Assembly (NCBI RefSeq): GCF_003340555.1 | Contig: NZ_QPLJ01000007.1 | Coordinates: 62,001-126,000, forward strand | Direction: 5' to 3' | DNA length: 64,000 bases | From: Jannaschia formosa | GTDB taxonomy: Bacteria > Pseudomonadota > Alphaproteobacteria > Rhodobacterales > Rhodobacteraceae | In this document: positions 25,140 through 33,888 of the stretch, piece after piece | How positions within the stretch are numbered: the first letter of the stretch is position 1 | How the letters are laid out: each line of letters opens with the position of its first letter | Made by a program: the position numbers and the translations under genes | The notes under the pieces: model-generated | Databases searched by the model: none | The model's input: only the letters and a program-made list of their open reading frames with translations | What the model was told of the DNA's origin: nothing

Positions 25140-26701
25140 TCCGAGAGCGCGCGCTGACGATCCTGGCCTTCGCCGGGGCCTTGCTGCTGCTCCACGCGAT
25201 CCTGGTGATGCCGTCGCACCCGGCGGGCCTGTCGCTGGCGCGCATGATCCGCCCCACCTGGGAACTGCCGGCGATCGTCCTCGCGCTGGCCTTGGCGCGG
25301 GGGCCGTGGATGCGCGGGCTGGTGGTGGCGCTGGCGCTGGCGCTGGTGGTGTTGCGCGCCGCCGATCTCGGCTCCTTCCTCGCCTTCAGCCGCCCCTTCA
25401 ACCCGCTGCTGGACCTTCACCTGATGGTGTCGGGCTGGGCGCTGCTGTCGGGCAGCGTCGGCCGCGGCGAAGCGCTGGCGATGATCGCCGCCGTGCTGGT
25501 CGTGCTGGGTGCGCTGGGCCTTCTGCTCTGGCTCTGCCTCGCGCGGGTGGCGCGGACGGCATTCCCCTGGCGCGGCGGCGTCGCGGCGCTGCCGCTGGCG
25601 GTCGCGCTGGTGGCGATGACGGTGCCGGGCTGGTTTCCGCTGGCCGTGACGCCCGCGGTGGCCAGCCAGATCGCCCGGATGAGCGACGGGGTCGCCGATC
25701 TCGCCGTCTTCACCGCCGCGCTCGACCGCGCGCCGGAACGGAGCCCGGGCTTCGCGGCGCTCGAGGGCCGGGACGTGATCCTGGCCTTCGTCGAGTCCTA
25801 CGGCCGCTCCTTCGTCGAGGACGCGGAATATGCCGCGGTCTCGCGCCCCCGGCTCGCCGCCGTCGAGGCGCGGCTGGCCGAGGCGGGATGGTCGGCGCGC
25901 AGCGCTTGGCTCGCCGCGCCGACGCGGGGCGGGCAGAGCTGGCTCAGCCACGCGACGCTGCTGTCGGGCCTCTGGGTCGACGGGCAGATCCGCTACGACC
26001 GGCTGATGGTGTCGTTCCATCCCTCGCTCAACAGGCTGTTCCGCGAGGCGGGTTGGCGCACCGGGGCGGCGATGCCCGCCATCACGCTCGATTGGCCCGA
26101 GGGGGCCTGGTACGGCTATGACGTGACGCTCGACGCGAAGGGGCTGGATTACCGGGGCCAGCCCTTCGAATGGGTGACGATGCCCGATCAGTATACCTGG
26201 ACCGCGATGGACCGGAAGCTGCGCGGCGGCGCGCCCGCGATGATCGAGCTCGCGCTCATCACCTCGCACGCGCCCTGGACCCCGCTGCCGGAGATCGTCC
26301 CGTGGGAGGCGGTCGGCGACGGGGCAATCTTCGACGGCACGCGGCGCAAGGGCGGCACCCCGCGCGAGGTCTGGTCGAACCCCGAGACGATCCGCAGCCA
26401 GTATGCCCTGGCACTCGACTACGCGCTGGAGGTCATGGGCCAGTACATCGCCCGCGAGGGGCGCGGCGCGCTGTTCGTCGTGCTGGGCGACCACCAGCCC
26501 GCGCCGCTGTTGACCGGGCAGGACGCCTCGCCCGACGTGCCGATCCACGTCATCTCGCACGACCCGCGCCTGCTGGACCGCCTGCCCGAGACGCTGTTCG
26601 GCCCGGGCCTCGTCCCGGGTCCCGACGCCCCGACCCTGCCCATGCAGGATTTTCGCGCCATCTTGACGACCATCTACGAGACCCCGCTTGCCAGCCGATA
26701 G
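25136..26701 (+). CDS. Membrane-bound alkaline phosphatase-superfamily enzyme (sulfatase/phosphoglycerol-transferase-like)
   Basis: A 521-residue protein. N-terminal half: about five helices (1-190). C-terminal half: a periplasmic sulfatase-fold domain with DVILAFVESYGRSF (metal Glu), a Ser/Thr-rich nucleophile region APTRGGQSWLSHATLLSG, LALITSHAPWTPLP and the metal-binding VVLGDHQPAP. The layout is that of LtaS/OpgB-type enzymes, which move glycerol-phosphate from phosphatidylglycerol to a glycan or polymer. Which residue is the nucleophile is not certain from the sequence. It overlaps the flippase-like gene by ATGA, and the binding-protein gene follows after nine bases. Confidence 0.8.
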   Translation: MIRERALTILAFAGALLLLHAILVMPSHPAGLSLARMIRPTWELPAIVLALALARGPWMRGLVVALALALVVLRAADLGSFLAFSRPFNPLLDLHLMVSGWALLSGSVGRGEALAMIAAVLVVLGALGLLLWLCLARVARTAFPWRGGVAALPLAVALVAMTVPGWFPLAVTPAVASQIARMSDGVADLAVFTAALDRAPERSPGFAALEGRDVILAFVESYGRSFVEDAEYAAVSRPRLAAVEARLAEAGWSARSAWLAAPTRGGQSWLSHATLLSGLWVDGQIRYDRLMVSFHPSLNRLFREAGWRTGAAMPAITLDWPEGAWYGYDVTLDAKGLDYRGQPFEWVTMPDQYTWTAMDRKLRGGAPAMIELALITSHAPWTPLPEIVPWEAVGDGAIFDGTRRKGGTPREVWSNPETIRSQYALALDYALEVMGQYIAREGRGALFVVLGDHQPAPLLTGQDASPDVPIHVISHDPRLLDRLPETLFGPGLVPGPDAPTLPMQDFRAILTTIYETPLASR

Positions 26702-26710
26702 GAGATCACC

Positions 26711-28000
26711 ATGAGAACGACCGCCCTCGCCGCAATGGCCCTGACCGCGCTGCCGCTGGCCGCGCCCGCGCAGGACCTGGTGACGCGCAACCGCGTTGGC
26801 CTGCCGGACGCGCCGAACACGATGACCTTCCGGCTGACGCCCTACGACCTCTACTCCGCCGATCCCGCCACGGCCGAGAAATTCGCGGAGCTCTTCTCGG
26901 ACTTCATCCGCACCCGCCCCGACTGGAAGATCGAGACCCAGCTCCAGACCGGCAATATCGGGCAGGAGCAGGCGCGGCTGCTGCAGCAGACGCAGGCCGG
27001 GCGTGGGCCGGACTGCGCGATGGTCGATTCGAGCCAGCTCGCCCTCTTCAAGGAGAACGGCGTGCTGAAGCCGATGAACGCGACCTTCTCCGACGAGGAG
27101 GTGGCCGACCTGTTCCCCTATGTGCGCGAGGCGATCACGAACGAGGCCGGCGACGTGCTGGCCTGGTGGTGGTTCACCGACCTGCGCGTCCTCTATCGCG
27201 ACACCTCGGTCGTGCCGGATGCCCCGCAGACCTGGGCCGAGACGCAGGAGGCTGCGCTGGCCGCCGCCGAGGCGGGCAAGGAGGGCATCCTGTTCAACGC
27301 CGGGCGTTGGGAGGGCACGGCTTTCGACTGGCTCGCCAATTTCTGGGCGCAGGGCGGCGAGCTCGTCGACGCGGAGGGCGCCCCCGTCTTCGGCGAGGGC
27401 GAGAACCGCGACAGGATGCTGGCCGCCATCGTCTATGCCGAGAACCTGGTCGAGAGCGGCGCCGCCCCCAGCCGCGTGACCTCGATCACCAATTACGACG
27501 CCTTCAACGCGGCCGCCGCCGCAGGCACGGCGGCGATGTTCGTTGGCGGCAACTGGCAATACGGCCAGCTGCGCAACACCCTGCCCGAAGAGCAGTTCGC
27601 CAACTGGGCCGTGTCGGAACTGCCCGGCCCCACAGCGGACCAGCGCGCGACCGGCACCGGCGGCTGGGCCATCGCCGCGCTGACCGACGACCCGCAGAAG
27701 GCGGCGCTCTGCGGCGAGATGGCGAAGGAGATCTATGCCGGCCCCGGCAACGCCTATCAGGGCCTGCTGCCGACCTCGGCCGCGCTCTATGACGAATACG
27801 ACGCCTACGAGGGGCCGGAGTTCAATCTCTTCGCCGAGGCGCTGCAGAATGGCGTGGCCCGGCCCGGGGCGGCGATCTATCCCGAGATCTCGAACCAGAT
27901 CCAGATCATGCTGGGCGACGTGCTGTCCGGCGCGGCGGAGCCGAAGGCCGCGCTCGACGCCGCCTTCGCCGCCGCGCAGGCCGCCTACGAGCGCCAGTGA
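26711..28000 (+). CDS. ABC transporter substrate-binding protein, Ugp/sugar type
   Basis: A 429-residue periplasmic binding protein. Signal peptide MRTTALAAMALTALPLAAPA, then family 1 extracellular solute-binding features: IGQEQARLLQQTQAGRGPD, FTDLRVLYRDTS, NAAAAAGTAAMFVGGNWQY and ATGTGGWAIAA. It belongs to the carbohydrate/glycerol-3-phosphate group of binding proteins (COG1653-like). GGAG precedes the ATG, nine bases after the sulfatase-like gene. The ligand is unknown; in this operon a glycerol-phosphate or lipid head-group derived compound is a reasonable guess. Its stop overlaps the next GTG. Confidence 0.9.
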   Translation: MRTTALAAMALTALPLAAPAQDLVTRNRVGLPDAPNTMTFRLTPYDLYSADPATAEKFAELFSDFIRTRPDWKIETQLQTGNIGQEQARLLQQTQAGRGPDCAMVDSSQLALFKENGVLKPMNATFSDEEVADLFPYVREAITNEAGDVLAWWWFTDLRVLYRDTSVVPDAPQTWAETQEAALAAAEAGKEGILFNAGRWEGTAFDWLANFWAQGGELVDAEGAPVFGEGENRDRMLAAIVYAENLVESGAAPSRVTSITNYDAFNAAAAAGTAAMFVGGNWQYGQLRNTLPEEQFANWAVSELPGPTADQRATGTGGWAIAALTDDPQKAALCGEMAKEIYAGPGNAYQGLLPTSAALYDEYDAYEGPEFNLFAEALQNGVARPGAAIYPEISNQIQIMLGDVLSGAAEPKAALDAAFAAAQAAYERQ

Positions 28001-28887
28001 GCGCACGCGGCCCGGCGCCCGCCGACGGACGGCCGCTGCCCTGGCTGGTCCCGGCGGTCGCGATGCTGGCGCTGTTCTACGCGGTGCCGGTGCTGGACGT
28101 GGCGCGGCTGGCCTTCAGCGACGCGACGCTGGTCCGCGCGCCCGAGGGCTGGTCGCTCGCCGCGCTGCGCGCGCTGCTGGCCGATCCGGCGCTGGGCCAG
28201 GTGCTGGGCACGACGCTGATCTTCACGGCGATCAACGTCGTCGCGCTGCAGGTCTTGGGGTTGGCCATCGCGCTGACCGTCGTGCGTGGCGAGGCGCGGG
28301 GCCTGAGGGGCATGACCGCCTTCCGCACGCTGGTGCTGGCGGCCTGGGTCGTGCCCGGCATCGCCAACGGGCTGATCTGGCAGATGCTGTTCGACGAGGC
28401 GCCCTACGGGACGCTGAACTCCATGCTGGGCGCGGTGGGGCTCGGGCCGGTGGCGTGGTTGTCGGACCCGAACATGGCGCTCGCCTCGGCGACGATCGCG
28501 AACCTGTGGCAGGGCACGGCCTTCTCGATGATCGTGTTCTACGCCGCGCGGCGGGGCATCGACCCGGTGCTCTACGAGGTGGCAGCACTGGACGGGGCCT
28601 CGCCTTGGCGGACCTTCCGGTCGATCACGCTGCCGCTGCTGCGCACGGCCATCGCGGTCAACACCGTGCTCGTCAGCGTGCAGACGCTGAACACCTTCGA
28701 CTCTATCCTGGCTTTGACCGGCGGGGGGCCGGGACGGGCGACCGAGGTGCTGGCGCTGTTCACCTTCAACACCGTCTTCCAGAACCTCGACCTCGCCGGC
28801 GGGAGCGTGCTGGCCCTGCTGCTCTTCGCGATCAGCATGGCGCTGGCGGCGCTGGTCCATGGCTGGCTCGGGCGGGCCCCGGCATGA
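27997..28887 (+). CDS. ABC transporter permease, UgpA/MalF-like
   Basis: A 296-residue inner-membrane permease with six helices. EAA-loop region YEVAALDGASPWRTFRSITL and the preceding helix are typical of carbohydrate-type permeases. GTG start fixed by GTGA overlap with the binding-protein gene; the end overlaps the second permease by ATGA. It forms a heterodimer with that permease. No ATPase gene follows, so it must share an ATPase encoded elsewhere, possibly the PotA-like one in the divergent operon or a MsmX/UgpC-type protein outside the window. Confidence 0.9.
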   Translation: MSARGPAPADGRPLPWLVPAVAMLALFYAVPVLDVARLAFSDATLVRAPEGWSLAALRALLADPALGQVLGTTLIFTAINVVALQVLGLAIALTVVRGEARGLRGMTAFRTLVLAAWVVPGIANGLIWQMLFDEAPYGTLNSMLGAVGLGPVAWLSDPNMALASATIANLWQGTAFSMIVFYAARRGIDPVLYEVAALDGASPWRTFRSITLPLLRTAIAVNTVLVSVQTLNTFDSILALTGGGPGRATEVLALFTFNTVFQNLDLAGGSVLALLLFAISMALAALVHGWLGRAPA

Positions 28888-29714
28888 GCGGGCGGGCGGG
28901 CGATGTCCTGACCTATGCCGGGCTGGGCCTGCTCGCGGTCTTCTTCGCCACGCCGTTCGTCTGGCTGACGAGCCTCGCCCTGCGCACCCCCGCCGAGATC
29001 TATCTCGGCGCCGCCCGCCTCATTCCCGAGGCGCCGACGCTGGACAACTTCGCCCGGATCCTCTCGGACCCGGCCTTCCTGATCTATCTCTGGAACGGGC
29101 TGAAGCTGTCCACCTTGGGCGGCGCGCTGGCCGTCGCGCTGGCGGTCCCGGCGGCCTATGCCTGCTCGCGCCTCGACTTCCGGGGCAAGGGCGCGGTGCT
29201 GGTGGGGATCCTCGCGGTACAGATGATCTCTCCACTGGTGATCCTCGTGCCGCTCTACCGCTGGATGGAGGCGCTGGGCCTGCTCAATCTCCACGCCTCG
29301 GTCGTGGCGATCTACGGGGCGCTGGGGATGCCCCTGGCGGTCTGGCTGCTGAAGGTCGCCTTCGACGCCATCCCGCGCGAAATCGAGGAGGTGGCGATCG
29401 TGGACGGCGCCTCGCGCTGGCAGGTGCTGACGCGGATCACGCTGCCGCTGGCGCGGCCCGGCCTCGCCTCGGCCTTCGTGCTGGCGATGGTGATGAACTG
29501 GTCGCAGTTCCTCGTGCCGTTCATCCTGCTGGAGCGGGACGCGGACTGGCCGATCTCGGTCGCGATCTTCAGCTTCGCGGGCTCGGTCAGCGCGTCCACG
29601 ACGCAGCTTCTGGCCGCAGCCTGCCTTGTCGCGGTGGTGCCGGCCGTTCTGGTCTTCGTGGCGCTGCAGCGGATGATCGTCTCGGCGCTGATCGCGGGGG
29701 CCGTGAAGGGGTGA
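28884..29714 (+). CDS. ABC transporter permease, UgpE/MalG-like
   Basis: A 276-residue permease, last gene of the seven-gene operon. Typical MalG/UgpE marks: FVWLTSLALRTPAEIY, PAAYACSRLDFRGKG, and the EAA loop IEEVAIVDGASRWQVLTRIT. Six helices. The stop at 29714 is followed within ten bases by the paired hairpins at 29723-29760. The partner permease is the preceding gene. Confidence 0.9.
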   Translation: MSGRAGDVLTYAGLGLLAVFFATPFVWLTSLALRTPAEIYLGAARLIPEAPTLDNFARILSDPAFLIYLWNGLKLSTLGGALAVALAVPAAYACSRLDFRGKGAVLVGILAVQMISPLVILVPLYRWMEALGLLNLHASVVAIYGALGMPLAVWLLKVAFDAIPREIEEVAIVDGASRWQVLTRITLPLARPGLASAFVLAMVMNWSQFLVPFILLERDADWPISVAIFSFAGSVSASTTQLLAAACLVAVVPAVLVFVALQRMIVSALIAGAVKG

Positions 29715-29722
29715 GCACCGGT

Positions 29723-29760
29723 CCGGGCGAAGCCCGGCGAAAGGTCCGGGGGACCTTTCG
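29723..29760. terminator. Two perfect hairpins in tandem after the permease operon
   Basis: Two adjacent perfect inverted repeats: CCGGGC-GAA-GCCCGG (29723-29737) and CGAAAGGTCC-GGG-GGACCTTTCG (29738-29760). They follow the last permease gene by eight bases. No T-run follows, so they are either a Rho-type or weak terminator or 3' mRNA-stabilising structures. No second copy of these units was noticed in the window. Confidence 0.55.
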
Positions 29761-30058
29761 AGGTGCGAAGGGGCGGAGCCCAGGGAGAGCAGCGATCGAT
29801 CCCGTCGGTCAGACACCGTCGGGATGGTTGGTCAAGGATGCCCCGGGCGGGTCCGGGCGCGCGCATTGCCGGGCCGCGGCGCGGCGAGCCGACCGCCGAG
29901 CGGCGCGGTTTATCCCGGCCAGGTCAGGACGACCTTCGAGCTACGCCCTGAGCTTCACCAGATTGCCGTGCCGTCCGGGCGGCCCGGCGATGCGCGGCAT
30001 CCGCCTTTGGCGGATGCTGTTTTCGCGCTGGGTTCATGGCTTGAGGTCGCCGTCCCCG
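29761..30058. other. Gap after the permease operon, no gene seen
   Basis: This stretch lies between the hairpins and the YceI stop; together with them it makes a gap of 344 bases. The open frames have no ribosome site or recognisable protein. The last 100 bases are slightly richer in T and include GGCATCCGCCTTTGGCGGATGC at about 29997-30017, in which GCATCCGCC and GGCGGATGC form a perfect hairpin with a TTT loop. It could end the leftward yceI transcript. Confidence 0.45.
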
Positions 30059-30640
30059 TCACTCCACCCGCATCGCCTCCGTCTCGATGATGAGCGAGAC
30101 CTCGTCGCCGACCAGCCCGTTCTCCACGCCATAGGTCATCCCCCAGTCGCTGCGGTTCAGCGTCCCGCGGACGGTCAGGCCTAGGGTGAAGCGGCGGTGC
30201 CCGAAGGGATACTCCTCGGCCTTGTTCAGCGTCACGTCCAGCGTCAGCGGACGGGTCTCGCCGCGCAGCGTCAGCTCGCCCTCGACGGTGCCGGTGGTCT
30301 CGCCCGTGGGCGTGCCGCCCGAGGCGGTGAAGACCATCTCGGGATGGGCCTCGGCATCGAGGAAGTCGCCGGAGCGGACGTGATTGTCGCGCGCGTCGTT
30401 GAAGGTCTCGAGGCTGGGAAGGTTCACCCTGACCTCGACCTCGCCCAGTTCCTGCGTCTCAGCGTCGTAGACGAAGCCGCCCGAGACCTCGGTGAAGAAG
30501 CCCAACGTCGCGGCGTAGCCGACATGGGACACGAGGAACGACACGGTGGTGTGCTCGGGGTCGAGTTCGTAGCGGGCGGGCTCCGCCAGGGCGGCGGTGG
30601 ACGCGACGAGGAAGGGGAGGGCGGCGAGGAGGGGGCGCAT
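30059..30640 (-). CDS. YceI family periplasmic protein
   Basis: A 193-residue secreted lipocalin-fold protein. Signal peptide MRPLLAALPFLVASTAALA, then the YceI hallmark YELDPEHTTVSFLVSHVG, followed by DARDNHVRSGDFLDAEAHPE and GELTLRGETRPLTLDV. Family members bind isoprenoid chains such as polyprenyl or quinone molecules in a beta-barrel pocket. The gene stands alone, 125 bases downstream of leuC on the same strand with a hairpin between, so it probably has its own transcript. Confidence 0.92.
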   Translation of the reverse strand: MRPLLAALPFLVASTAALAEPARYELDPEHTTVSFLVSHVGYAATLGFFTEVSGGFVYDAETQELGEVEVRVNLPSLETFNDARDNHVRSGDFLDAEAHPEMVFTASGGTPTGETTGTVEGELTLRGETRPLTLDVTLNKAEEYPFGHRRFTLGLTVRGTLNRSDWGMTYGVENGLVGDEVSLIIETEAMRVE

Positions 30641-30720
30641 GACGGAAGCCTCATTGGTGCGGTGCGCGCCATGAGCTAGCTGCCCGCGCCTGCCGATCCA
30701 GACGGCTCACGCGGGCGTCA

Positions 30721-30753
30721 TCCCGCCCGGCCCCGAGGAAGGGGCGGGCGGGA
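30721..30753 (-). terminator. Likely leuC terminator hairpin
   Basis: A strong GC hairpin with arms TCCCGCCCGGCCCC and GGGGCGGGCGGGA (one bulged base) around GAGGAA. It lies 13 bases after the leuC stop in the direction of transcription. No T-run follows, so it would be an atypical intrinsic terminator. Confidence 0.5.
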
Positions 30754-30765
30754 CCTTTGGCCGGG

Positions 30766-32205
30766 TCAGGCGACGGCTTCGCCCTGCATCATCTCGCGCA
30801 CGTCGGTCAGGCGGCCGGTGACGGCGGCGGCGGCGGCCATCGCGGGCGACATCAGGTGGGTGCGGCCTCCACGGCCCTGCCGGCCCTCGAAGTTGCGGTT
30901 GGAGGTGGCGGCGCAGCGCTCCCCGGGGGCAAGCTGGTCGGGGTTCATGGCCAGGCACATGGAGCAGCCCGCCAGCCGCCATTCGAAGCCCGCCTCGCGG
31001 AACACGTCGGCCAGCCCCTCCTCCTCGGCCTGCGCGCGCACGAGCCCCGAGCCGGGCACGACCATGGCGCGCATGCCGTCCTTGATCTTCCTGCCGCGAA
31101 GGATCTCGGCCGCGGCGCGCAGATCCTCGATCCGCCCGTTCGTGCAGGAGCCGATGAAGACCGTGTCGATCGGGATCTCGGACAGCGGCGTTCCCGGCGT
31201 CAGGCCCATATAGGCCAGCGCGCGCTTCGCCGCCTCGACCTTGCCGCCCTTGAAGTCCGACGGCGCGGGGACGGAGGCCGTGATCGGCAGCACGTCCTCG
31301 GGCGAGGTGCCCCAGGTCACGACCGGCGCGATGTCCTCTCCGGCGATGGTGACGACCTTGTCCCAATGCGCGTCCTCGTCGGACCTGAGCGTCTTCCACC
31401 ACGCCATCGCGGCTTCCCACTGGGCGCCCTTGGGCGCATGGGGCCGGCCCTTGCAGTACTCGAAGGTCTTTTCGTCGGGGGCGATGAGCCCCGCCCGCGC
31501 GCCGCCCTCGATAGCCATGTTGCAGACCGTCATGCGGCCTTCCATCGACAGGTCGCGGATCGCCTCGCCCATGTATTCGATGACGTAGCCGGTGCCGCCG
31601 GCCGTGCCGGTCTTGCCGATCACCGACAGGGTGATGTCCTTGGCCGTGACCCCGGGGCGCAGCTTGCCGGTGATCTCGACCTTCATGTTCTTCGACTTCG
31701 ACTGGATCAGGGTCTGGGTGGCCAGCACATGCTCCACCTCGGACGTGCCGATGCCGTGGGCCAGCGCGCCGAAGGCGCCGTGGGTGGCGGTGTGGCTGTC
31801 GCCGCAGACCACGGTCATGCCGGGCAGGGTCCAGCCCTGCTCGGGCCCGACGATATGGACGATGCCCTGCCGGATGTCGGAGACCGGGTAGTAGTGGATC
31901 CCGAATTCCTTCGCGTTCCGGTCGAGCGCGGCGACCTGGATGCGGCTGTCCTCGGTCATCTGCGCCGGGTCCTCGCGGCCCATCGTCGTCGGCACGTTGT
32001 GGTCGGGCACGGCGATGGTCTGCATCGGGCGGCGCACGGTACGGTTCGACATCCGCAGCCCCTCGAAGGCCTGGGGGCTGGTGACCTCGTGCACCAGGTG
32101 GCGGTCGATATAGAGCAGGCTGGTGCCGTCCTCGGCCTCGTGGACGAGATGGGCGTCCCAGATCTTGTCGTAGAGCGTCTTGCCAGTTTTCGTTTGGCCG
32201 GTCAT
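30766..32205 (-). CDS. leuC: 3-isopropylmalate dehydratase large subunit
   Basis: A 479-residue aconitase-superfamily enzyme of leucine synthesis that converts 2-isopropylmalate to 3-isopropylmalate with the LeuD small subunit. Visible: [33 protein letters not shown], and the three [4Fe-4S] Cys in FIGSCTNGR and [12 protein letters not shown]. Full length. ATG at 32205 has GAGGA upstream; the longer frame upstream does not match the family. leuD is not next to it inside the window. Confidence 0.97.
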   Translation of the reverse strand: MTGQTKTGKTLYDKIWDAHLVHEAEDGTSLLYIDRHLVHEVTSPQAFEGLRMSNRTVRRPMQTIAVPDHNVPTTMGREDPAQMTEDSRIQVAALDRNAKEFGIHYYPVSDIRQGIVHIVGPEQGWTLPGMTVVCGDSHTATHGAFGALAHGIGTSEVEHVLATQTLIQSKSKNMKVEITGKLRPGVTAKDITLSVIGKTGTAGGTGYVIEYMGEAIRDLSMEGRMTVCNMAIEGGARAGLIAPDEKTFEYCKGRPHAPKGAQWEAAMAWWKTLRSDEDAHWDKVVTIAGEDIAPVVTWGTSPEDVLPITASVPAPSDFKGGKVEAAKRALAYMGLTPGTPLSEIPIDTVFIGSCTNGRIEDLRAAAEILRGRKIKDGMRAMVVPGSGLVRAQAEEEGLADVFREAGFEWRLAGCSMCLAMNPDQLAPGERCAATSNRNFEGRQGRGGRTHLMSPAMAAAAAVTGRLTDVREMMQGEAVA

Positions 32206-32462
32206 CGGAGCGGTCCTCGAAAGGGGAATGTCGGTGGGTGTGTCGGGCAGGCTGTCCGGGCGGCGGGCCTCAGCCCCGGGCCGTGACCCCGTGGGCACGG
32301 CCGTAGAACCGCCAGGGCAGGAACGCGTGATCGCCGAGGTCGTGCATCCGTCTCATGGCCCGCAGGGATACGCCCGGCAGCGCCCGGTCGCAAGGCGAAG
32401 CGCACGGGCTGCGCGATCGGCGCGCATTGCTCAGCGCCGCCCGGCTGGCCCATAGAGGTCCG
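32206..32462. promoter_or_regulatory. Divergent leuC/mscS promoter region
   Basis: A 257-base gap between divergent genes. Longer rightward frames cover it but show no conserved sequence before the MscS start. No leader-peptide leucine run, attenuator-like structure or operator was recognised for leuC. Confidence 0.4.
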
Positions 32463-33803
32463 ATGGACCCGACGCTTCTCGAAAACCTCGCCATGCAGGA
32501 GGAGCTGGCCCGCGTCTGGGCGCAGCTCGTGCTCTTCGCCGAAGGGCTGCTGCGACCCCGGGCGCTGTGGCAGCTTCTGGTGATCGCGCTCGTCGGCGGG
32601 CTGGCCTGGCTGCTGCGGCGCTGGGCGGCGGACCGGATGACCGCCTGGATGCGGACGCAGACGGGGCGGCCGAAATGGCAGCTGCGCGCGCTGGTCATCC
32701 TGCGCAACCGGCTGGGGCTCGTGTTCTTCGCGACGCTCGCCTGGGCCGCCTATTTCCTGATGCTCAACATCTTCCGCTTCCCGTCCTGGAGCTATTACGT
32801 CGAACTGGCCGCGACCATCGCCACTGCCTGGATGATCGTCAGCTTCGTCGCCCGGCTGGTCCGCAACCCGTTCCTGCGCAAGATCGTGACCTGGGCGCTC
32901 TGGGCCTATGTGACGGTCTTCTACCTGGGCCTTCTGGACGAGGCGGAGGCCGCGCTCGACAGCCTCGCGCTGGAGATGGGGGAGTTCCGGCTTTCGCTGC
33001 TGGGCCTTCTGACCGGCCTCGTCGCCATCGGCATCTTCCTGACGGTCGCCCGCTTCCTGTCGCGGACCACGACGGCGCGGCTCCAGAGGAACGAGGATCT
33101 CAGCCCTTCGATGAAGGTGCTGATCGTCAAGATGCTCCAGATCGTCCTCTATGCGGGGGCGTTCTTCCTCGGGCTGAAGGTGGTGGGCTTCGACCTGACC
33201 GGCCTCGCCGTGCTGTCGGGCGCCATCGGCGTGGGCCTCGGCTTCGGTCTCCAGAAGGTCGTGTCGAACCTCGTCTCGGGGGTGATCATCCTGCTCGACA
33301 AGTCGATCAAGCCCGGCGACGTCATCTCGCTGGGCGAGACCTTCGGCTGGGTGACGACGCTGACGGCGCGCTACGTCTCGATCACGACGCGGGACGGGAA
33401 GGAATACCTGATCCCGAACGAGGACCTCATCACCGGGCAGGTGGTGAACTGGTCCCATTCCAACAGCTTCGTCCGGCTCGACATCTATTTCGGTACCGCC
33501 TATGGCGACGACCCCCACCTCGTGCGCCGCGTCGCGGTGGAGGCCGCGGCGGCGACGAGGCGCGTGCTGTCGAGCAAGCCGCCGGTCTGCCACATCGTCG
33601 GCTTCGGGGATTCGTCGGTGGACTACATCCTGCGCTTCTGGATCAGCGACCCGACCGGCGGGCTGACGAATATCCGGGGGAATGTCTACCTGGCGCTCTG
33701 GGACGCGTTCCAGGAGCACGGCATCTCGATCCCCTTCCCGCAGCGCGAGGTCCGGCACCTGAACCAGCCGCCCGCCGCCGAGGCGCGCGACGCGACGGAG
33801 TGA
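32463..33803 (+). CDS. MscS-type mechanosensitive channel
   Basis: A 446-residue channel protein. N-terminal half: about five helices, more than the three of E. coli MscS. The pore helix and following region read SGAIGVGLGFGLQKVVSNLV and ILLDKSIKPGD, then the beta domain (ISLGETFGWVTTLTARYVSI, and IPNEDLITGQVVNWSHSN). The C-terminal domain ends about FPQREVRHLNQP. It opens under membrane tension to release solutes. ATG at 32463 is preferred over an upstream frame that reads through the leuC promoter region; TAGAGG is a modest ribosome site. Single-gene unit. Confidence 0.93.
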   Translation: MDPTLLENLAMQEELARVWAQLVLFAEGLLRPRALWQLLVIALVGGLAWLLRRWAADRMTAWMRTQTGRPKWQLRALVILRNRLGLVFFATLAWAAYFLMLNIFRFPSWSYYVELAATIATAWMIVSFVARLVRNPFLRKIVTWALWAYVTVFYLGLLDEAEAALDSLALEMGEFRLSLLGLLTGLVAIGIFLTVARFLSRTTTARLQRNEDLSPSMKVLIVKMLQIVLYAGAFFLGLKVVGFDLTGLAVLSGAIGVGLGFGLQKVVSNLVSGVIILLDKSIKPGDVISLGETFGWVTTLTARYVSITTRDGKEYLIPNEDLITGQVVNWSHSNSFVRLDIYFGTAYGDDPHLVRRVAVEAAAATRRVLSSKPPVCHIVGFGDSSVDYILRFWISDPTGGLTNIRGNVYLALWDAFQEHGISIPFPQREVRHLNQPPAAEARDATE

Positions 33804-33888
33804 CGGCGGCGCAGAGTTCCTTTGACCGCATGGAGACGGCAGGGCTACCGTGCCGCAGGGTTAACCATTTGAGCGGGATATTTTCGAC

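Noticed and set aside
23486-28006. A 1506-codon minus-strand open frame across the lipid/ABC operon
   Set aside because: It is the antisense shadow of seven real plus-strand genes; the product is rich in Arg, Gln, His and Pro with no domain, a common artefact of GC-rich DNA.
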